A stretch of DNA of 37,938 nucleotides from Arthrobacter sp. H5. Lineage in GTDB: Bacteria; Actinomycetota; Actinomycetes; Actinomycetales; Micrococcaceae. Shown here one piece after another: positions 35,216 through 37,938 of the stretch. Every line of letters begins with the position of its first letter. Within the stretch, counting starts at the first letter, position 1. Location: contig NZ_KI914988.1 in assembly GCF_000520595.1 (NCBI RefSeq), forward strand, positions 35,170 through 73,107. Reading direction: 5' to 3'. The notes below the pieces were generated by a model. It was not told where the DNA came from. It saw only the letters and a list, made by a program, of their open reading frames with translations, and did not search any database. A program made the position numbers and the translations under genes.

Positions 35216-36406
35216 ATGACCGAGCAAAGGTCCGTTCCAGAGCGCCCACGCGTACTTGTGCTGTCATTTTCCGTCCTTCGAAAGGATCCGAGAGTGCTGC
35301 GCCAAATTGCCATGTTCAAGGACTTTGCCGACATTGTGTCGTGTGGGTACGGCGATGCCCCGGACGGGGTGGTTGAGCACGTTGGTATACCAGAGCGCTT
35401 CGACCGGCATCCCTGGCGTTCGGACCGCAAGCGGCTCGCTGTGCTCTTGAGCGCCCGGCGTCACGAGCAACTGTACTTCGGGTCGGAGAAAATCCGCTTC
35501 CTGCGCGACGCGATTCCCGCCGAAAGCGTCGATGTTGTTGTAGCCAATGATGTTCTCGCGGTGCCGCTGGCAATTGCGCTGAGCCCTCGAATGGGCGTTC
35601 ACGCCGACCTGCATGAGTATGCGCCCCGCCAGGGTGAGGATAGCCGCCGCTGGAGGCTGCTCACGGCGCCCTTCATGGACTGGGCCTGCCGAAAGTATGT
35701 GACCCGGGCAGATTCCGTTTCCACCGTTGCGAAAGGGATTGCGGAGGAGTATGCGTCGGTCTATCGCATAGCCGAGCCATCGGTTGTGCCAAATGCCTCC
35801 CCGTATGCGCCGGAGCTCTCACCAACACCGGTCGGCGATCCGCTGCGGATCACCCACATTGGCGTGGCCGGCCGCAGCCGCAGACTTGAAGTAATGATCG
35901 ATGCAGTGGCGCAGGCGAATGAACTGAAGCCCGGGGCCGTGGTTTTTGACCTGGTCCTGGCTCCGGGGGACCGGACTTACATCGAAGAACTCACACGCAA
36001 AGCGGCCTCAGTGCCAAACGGTGCGGTGCGGGTGCTACCACCAGTGGAGTTCGATCAGATTGTTGCGCAACTTCACCGCTACGATATTGGCTTTTACCTC
36101 TGTCCTCCGATTAATTTCAACATGCTAAACGCCCTTCCGAACAAACTGTTCGAGTTTGTTCAGGCGCGTCTTGCTGTTGTTATTGGTCCGTCTCCGGAGA
36201 TGCGGCGCGTCGCTGAAGAGTTCGGCTTCGGGATTGTCTCGACCAGCTTCGAAGCACAATCGGCTGCCAAACTTCTGGCGGGCCTGACCCTAGAGCAGGT
36301 GGGCGACCTGAAGAAGGCAGCGCACGAGGCGGCGCCACGCTTGAGTGCCGACGCTGTTTCGGGACCGTGGATCGACGCCGTACGCAAGTTGGCTGGAGTA
36401 TCGTGA
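35216..36406 (+). CDS. Glycosyltransferase, DLHEYAP subgroup, tandem copy 1
   Basis: A 396-residue GT-B-type protein starting MTEQRSVPERPRVLVLSF. Shared blocks with the next gene are KDPRVLRQIAMFK, GVHADLHEYAPRQGED, ADSVSTVAKGIAEEY and LPNKLFEFVQARLAVVIGPS. Identity is high along the whole length, so the two are tandem duplicates. The gene at 23897-25051 is a more distant third member. The C-terminal block corresponds to the donor-binding region of GT4 enzymes. The frame extends to 35192, but ATG at 35216 aligns with the MTEQ start of the second copy. The following gene begins inside its stop codon (GTGA). The substrate is unknown. Confidence 0.84.
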   Translation: MTEQRSVPERPRVLVLSFSVLRKDPRVLRQIAMFKDFADIVSCGYGDAPDGVVEHVGIPERFDRHPWRSDRKRLAVLLSARRHEQLYFGSEKIRFLRDAIPAESVDVVVANDVLAVPLAIALSPRMGVHADLHEYAPRQGEDSRRWRLLTAPFMDWACRKYVTRADSVSTVAKGIAEEYASVYRIAEPSVVPNASPYAPELSPTPVGDPLRITHIGVAGRSRRLEVMIDAVAQANELKPGAVVFDLVLAPGDRTYIEELTRKAASVPNGAVRVLPPVEFDQIVAQLHRYDIGFYLCPPINFNMLNALPNKLFEFVQARLAVVIGPSPEMRRVAEEFGFGIVSTSFEAQSAAKLLAGLTLEQVGDLKKAAHEAAPRLSADAVSGPWIDAVRKLAGVS

Positions 36407-37605
36407 CAGAGCAGACTATGAATGAATCACCCGAGATCTCGCGGCGCCCGCGCATTCTTGTGCTTTCTTTTTCGACCATCATCCGAGACCCAAGGGTCCT
36501 GCGGCAGATTCAGTTATTCAAGGAATCCGCCGATGTCGTTTCATGTGGCTATGGTGTGGCACCTGAGGGCGTAGTCAAACACATTGAAATTCCGGAAGCG
36601 CATAAATCATGGCGGCGCAGCTACAAACACGTTGCCCTGCTCCTTGCACTACGCGCCCACCACCGTCTTTACTTCGGCTCCGAGAGAGTGCGCTTTGTAC
36701 GTGATCATGTTCCCGAACAGAGCGTTGACATTGTGATCGCCAACGATGCCCTCGGTGTTCCGCTGGCGCTCGCGCTGCAACCACGTCTGGGCGTCCATGC
36801 CGATCTACATGAATATGCACCGCGTCAGGGTGAAGACAACCGCCGATGGAAGTTGCTCATTGGCCCCTTGATGGACTGGGCCTGTCGTCAACACGTGACC
36901 AAAGCAGACTCGGTATCGACCGTAGCCAAGGGTATCGCCGAGGAGTATTCCTCCGTCTATGGGATACCCGAGCCCACGGTCGTCCCCAACGCCGCAGTTT
37001 ACGATAGGCGCTTCGCGCCAACTCCGGTGGAATCGCCGCTACGCCTGATCCACACAGGAGCGGCCGGCCGCGGCCGGAAGATCGAAGTAATGATTGATGC
37101 CGTGGCGCAGGCCAACAGTCTCAAGGCCGGTACAGCAACCCTCGACGTGGTTTTGGTTCCCGGCGAACAGCGCTATATCGACGAACTTGCAGTGCAGGCC
37201 GCGGTCGTGCCGGACGGCGCGGTTCGCATGGTGCCACCGGTCAGTTTCGACCAGATAGTGCCAATGCTTCACGGCTATGACATCGGCATCTTCTTGTGTC
37301 CCCCAAGCACATTCAATTTGCGCCACGCACTGCCGAACAAGCTCTTTGAGTTTGTCCAGGCTCGCCTCGCGGTGCTGATCGGTCCTTCTCCGGAGATGGA
37401 GCTCGTTGTACGCAGGCATAATCTCGGGTGGGTCGCGGAAGACTTTGATGCGGCGTCTACTGCGCGCCTGCTGGTCGGGCTGACTTCAGAGGAAGTCGTC
37501 GCGATGAAGCGGGCCTCACATGACGCGGCCGAGGAACTGGGGGCGGAGAGAGTGTCGGAGCCCTGGACGGATGCTGTACAGAACCTGCTTCGAACGTCCC
37601 GATGA
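36403..37605 (+). CDS. Glycosyltransferase, DLHEYAP subgroup, tandem copy 2
   Basis: A 400-residue paralog of the preceding gene. It keeps RDPRVLRQIQLFK, GVHADLHEYAPRQGED, ADSVSTVAKGIAEEY and LPNKLFEFVQARLAVLIGPS, and differs mainly in the first 20 residues, in residues around 60-85 and at the C-terminus. The GTG start at 36403 overlaps the previous stop and has TGGAG upstream; its stop overlaps the next ATG. Retention of both copies intact suggests they add sugars to different acceptors or positions, which is inference. No signal peptide is visible. Confidence 0.84.
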   Translation: MTEQTMNESPEISRRPRILVLSFSTIIRDPRVLRQIQLFKESADVVSCGYGVAPEGVVKHIEIPEAHKSWRRSYKHVALLLALRAHHRLYFGSERVRFVRDHVPEQSVDIVIANDALGVPLALALQPRLGVHADLHEYAPRQGEDNRRWKLLIGPLMDWACRQHVTKADSVSTVAKGIAEEYSSVYGIPEPTVVPNAAVYDRRFAPTPVESPLRLIHTGAAGRGRKIEVMIDAVAQANSLKAGTATLDVVLVPGEQRYIDELAVQAAVVPDGAVRMVPPVSFDQIVPMLHGYDIGIFLCPPSTFNLRHALPNKLFEFVQARLAVLIGPSPEMELVVRRHNLGWVAEDFDAASTARLLVGLTSEEVVAMKRASHDAAEELGAERVSEPWTDAVQNLLRTSR

Positions 37606-37938
37606 GTAACGCGGGGAACCTGATCCGTGCCATGCACGTGCACGATGCAGCCAGTGTTGGACACAACCTGGTAGCAGCCGCGCGGGAGCAGGGACTCCCG
37701 TGGTCCATGAAAAGTATTCCCTGGTACTACAGGAATCAATGGCGCGGACTAATCAAGCACCCGGTCTTGAGAGCCCGTCCCATAATCTGGGACGGCACGC
37801 TCGCGCTGCAGAGCCTGCGGACCGACGTCGTGCATGTCCATACCGGCGGTCTCTCCCCGCACACGCGCTGGCTGCGTTGCCCATGGGTACTTCACCTGCA
37901 CGGCACCGACGTCCGCACCCGCCAGTATGAGCCGGCTT
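37602..37938 (+). CDS. Glycosyltransferase, N-terminal part (cut by window edge)
   Basis: The frame opens with ATG at 37602, overlapping the previous stop (ATGA), and stays open for 112 codons to the right edge. The translation contains MHVHDAASVGHNLVAAAREQG near the start, then DVVHVHTGGLSPHTRW and PWVLHLHGTDVRTRQYEP. Beta-strand/His-Gly motifs of this kind are typical of the acceptor-side domain of GT4-like GT-B enzymes. Coupling to the two upstream transferases places it in the same operon. The donor-binding half is outside the window. Confidence 0.75.
   Translation, partial: MSNAGNLIRAMHVHDAASVGHNLVAAAREQGLPWSMKSIPWYYRNQWRGLIKHPVLRARPIIWDGTLALQSLRTDVVHVHTGGLSPHTRWLRCPWVLHLHGTDVRTRQYEPA

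Overview
The window is high-GC chromosomal DNA from an actinobacterium, most likely an Arthrobacter-like member of the Micrococcaceae. The main clues are a WhiB1-type iron-sulfur regulator, a PdtaS-type histidine kinase, a 1,600-residue NAD-glutamate dehydrogenase, actinobacterial FHA-FtsK and CpaE-like proteins, and many GTG starts. I see no tRNA, rRNA, IS element, prophage or CRISPR array. The species call is inferred from gene content, not from a marker gene.

Region 1 (1-11.4 kb) is a conserved core block, and several of its genes have counterparts around Rv3213c-Rv3235 of Mycobacterium tuberculosis. In order it holds: the 5' end of an Rv3235-like gene (-), a membrane LysM protein (-), a protein built of two Sm-like repeats (+), a small excisionase/BldC-type HTH protein (-), a SAF/CpaB-like protein and a CpaE/ParA-like ATPase (+), NAD-glutamate dehydrogenase (+), PdtaS (+), a strong bidirectional terminator, WhiB1 (-) with a CRP-like site upstream, and a four-helix membrane protein (+).

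Region 2 (11.4-15.3 kb) is one large minus-strand gene for an FHA-FtsK/SpoIIIE protein with the layout of type VII secretion ATPases (EccC/EssC). No other type VII genes are visible nearby.

Region 3 (15.5-37.9 kb, running off the right edge) is a surface-polysaccharide locus. An acyltransferase-SGNH protein is followed by a complete set of enzymes for UDP-ManNAc3NAcA: WbpA-, WbpD-, WbpE- and WbpB-like on the plus strand with a glycosyltransferase, and a WbpI-like 2-epimerase converging from the minus strand. Next comes a galactofuran cassette: UDP-galactopyranose mutase, a GlfT2-like galactofuranosyltransferase, and a Wzm/Wzt ABC exporter. The locus continues with a large polytopic membrane protein (DUF6541-like), a Dpm1-like glycosyltransferase with a DUF2304 partner, a PglK/MsbA-like ABC flippase, two tandem duplicated glycosyltransferases and the start of another.

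Taken together, region 3 probably makes and exports a cell-wall glycopolymer, or two of them, containing galactofuranose and a diacetamido uronic acid. Many genes overlap by ATGA or GTGA, so they are translationally coupled. Several first-of-operon genes have a TANNNT-like hexamer ending 6-7 bases before the start codon, which suggests leaderless mRNAs.
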